Assembly (NCBI RefSeq): GCF_900108175.1 | Contig: NZ_FNVO01000001.1 | Coordinates: forward strand, 709,499 to 773,498 | From: Thermomonospora echinospora | GTDB taxonomy: Bacteria; Actinomycetota; Actinomycetes; Streptosporangiales; Streptosporangiaceae | Length of the DNA stretch: 64,000 nt | Direction: 5' to 3' | Shown here: positions 62,881-64,000 of the stretch, piece by piece | How positions within the stretch are numbered: position 1 is the first letter of the stretch | Layout: each line of letters begins with the position of its first letter | The notes under the pieces: generated by a model | The model's database searches: none | What the model was told of the DNA's origin: nothing | Seen by the model: the letters and a program-made list of their open reading frames with translations, nothing else | Position numbers and translations under genes: made by a program

Positions 62881-63657
62881 GTGCTGAGCACCGCCGAGAC
62901 CCTGTCCCCCGAGACCGTCGCCGGCTACCGGCGGGACGGCTTCGTCCACGTCCCGCGTGTGCTGCACGCGGCGGAGATCGAAGAGTTCCTGTCGGACGCG
63001 CTGGACGTCCTGGCCGCCGAGGAGAAGACCCGGTGGGGCGAGGACGGCGCCACCGTGCTCGACTTCGTCGAGAACAGCCAGCTCAAGAGCGAGGCGATGC
63101 GCCGTCTCGCGCTCCACCCGCGCATCACCGGCGTCGCTGAGCGCCTGGCCGGGGCGCCGCTGCGGCTCTTCAAGTCGGAGCTGCTCCGCAAGAGCGGCGG
63201 GTCAAGGCCGACCGAGGCGCACTTCGACGAGTTCGCCCTTCCGTTCTCCGGCGCCGAGGTGGGGTTGACCGCCTGGGTCGCCCTCGTCGACGTGCCGATG
63301 GAACGAGGCTGCCTCACCTTCGTGCCGGGGTCGCACCGGCTGCCGCCGTCGGAGCGGGCCGCCGACGCGTGGGACGCCTACGGCCGCGAGGAGGTGCGGT
63401 GGATGCCGCGGGTCGCGGTGCCGGTCCGGGCCGGCGACTGCACGTTCCACCACACGCGCGTGGTGCACGCGGCGGGCGGGAACGCCACCGACCGTACCCG
63501 CATTTCTGTGGCCACCGTCTACATGGACGCCGCCGCCGTCTTCCGTCCGACGGGCAACGAGCACATCGACGGCCTAGCCGGCGGCGGCGAACCGGTGGCG
63601 GGGCAACCCCTCCAGGGCGAGCGCTTCCCCCTGGTGGGGGAAGGTCACTCGCCCTGA
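62881..63657 (+). CDS. Phytanoyl-CoA dioxygenase family (Fe/2-oxoglutarate) oxygenase
   Basis: This 258-residue enzyme has the metal-binding HxD in EAHFDEFALPF, the distal histidine in HHTRVVHAAGG and the 2-oxoglutarate arginine in RTRISVATVYMD. In aromatic polyketide clusters such enzymes perform late ring hydroxylation, epimerisation or sugar carbocyclisation (SnoK/SnoN type). The GTG follows GGAGGGATT. Its last 13 bases overlap the end of the convergent dehydrogenase gene. Confidence 0.88.
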   Translation: MLSTAETLSPETVAGYRRDGFVHVPRVLHAAEIEEFLSDALDVLAAEEKTRWGEDGATVLDFVENSQLKSEAMRRLALHPRITGVAERLAGAPLRLFKSELLRKSGGSRPTEAHFDEFALPFSGAEVGLTAWVALVDVPMERGCLTFVPGSHRLPPSERAADAWDAYGREEVRWMPRVAVPVRAGDCTFHHTRVVHAAGGNATDRTRISVATVYMDAAAVFRPTGNEHIDGLAGGGEPVAGQPLQGERFPLVGEGHSP

Positions 63658-64000
63658 GGGAGGGCCACGCCGCTCAGGTAGTCGACGGCGTCCGGGTAAC
63701 CGAAGGGATGCATGAACCCTCCGGCCCGGACGTCGCGGTAGTAGCGCGACAGCGGGTTGGCCGCGGTGTACGAGGCCCCGCCGATCATGGTGAGACAGCC
63801 GTCCACGATGTCGGGCGCCAGCCGGTTGACCATCAACTTGGTCCGCTGGAAGGCGTGCATCATGCGCCGCCCCCGCTCACCGGAGTCTCCGGTGAACTCA
63901 TAGGAGAGGTAGTCGGCGTTCGCCAGGCACGCGGCCACGGTCGTCCGCAGCGCGTACAACTGGGCGTCGATCTCGGCGACCAGCGTGCGCACGCCCGCCT
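63645..64000 (-). CDS. Acyl-CoA dehydrogenase-family protein, C-terminal part (runs off the window)
   Basis: Only the last 118 or so codons are visible, ending at a TGA at 63645. The segment has the all-helical C-terminal domain of the acyl-CoA dehydrogenase family (AFQRTKLMVNRLAPDIVDGC, MIGGASYTAANPLSRYYRD). The gene start lies beyond position 64,000. In this setting it may be a polyketide tailoring dehydrogenase/hydroxylase; this is inference. Confidence 0.75.
   Translation of the reverse strand, partial: AGVRTLVAEIDAQLYALRTTVAACLANADYLSYEFTGDSGERGRRMMHAFQRTKLMVNRLAPDIVDGCLTMIGGASYTAANPLSRYYRDVRAGGFMHPFGYPDAVDYLSGVALPQGE

Overview
The window is a GC-rich, densely packed chromosomal segment from a filamentous actinomycete. 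Actinomadura or a related Thermomonosporaceae/Streptosporangiaceae genus is the best guess, but this is inference, because no rRNA is present. Support comes from the GC-saturated third codon positions, frequent GTG/TTG starts, an Lsr2-family nucleoid protein, a mycothiol-type maleylpyruvate isomerase, an F420-type PPOX protein, a SARP regulator and a type II polyketide gene set.

Positions 1-28,600 are mostly core or conserved genes. They comprise a MerR regulator, a membrane flippase-like protein, a tandem glycine riboswitch with gcvP, a TPR protein, a lutABC L-lactate operon, a thiamine-pyrophosphate riboswitch followed at a distance by a GAF/PP2C phosphatase and a STAS partner, a glutathione peroxidase, a furA-katG pair, an amidohydrolase with a MarR regulator, Lsr2, an acyl-CoA dehydrogenase with its divergent TetR, a TetR with an MpaB-like oxygenase, and a cysteine-desulfurase-like enzyme. 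Several divergent promoters carry clear palindromic operators.

Positions 28,600-46,100 form a catabolic island of three transcription units. (i) Gentisate 1,2-dioxygenase, fumarylpyruvate hydrolase, mycothiol-type maleylpyruvate isomerase and 3-hydroxybenzoate 6-hydroxylase form a complete gentisate pathway with a divergent IclR. (ii) A six-gene operon holds two phosphotriesterase-like proteins, a flavin monooxygenase, an alpha/beta hydrolase, a metallo-beta-lactamase-fold hydrolase and a CocE-type serine hydrolase, with a divergent TetR. (iii) A P450, ferredoxin, ferredoxin reductase and LysR unit is interrupted by a TnpB-only IS200/IS605-family element. Together they look like a peripheral route (hydroxylation plus ester or lactone cleavage) feeding 3-hydroxybenzoate and gentisate to fumarate and pyruvate. 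The starting substrate cannot be read from sequence. One of the two phosphotriesterase paralogues has lost five of six metal ligands.

Positions 46,350-64,000 begin with an enoyl-CoA hydratase and a two-component system. The right part is one end of a glycosylated aromatic (type II) polyketide cluster: SARP activator, acyl-CoA carboxylase beta subunit, three glycosyltransferases, a MycE-like sugar O-methyltransferase, an ActIII-type ketoreductase, a didomain aromatase/cyclase, two NAD-dependent sugar epimerase/reductases, a phytanoyl-CoA-type dioxygenase and a truncated acyl-CoA dehydrogenase. The ketosynthase pair, acyl carrier protein and dTDP-glucose genes are absent and presumably lie beyond position 64,000.
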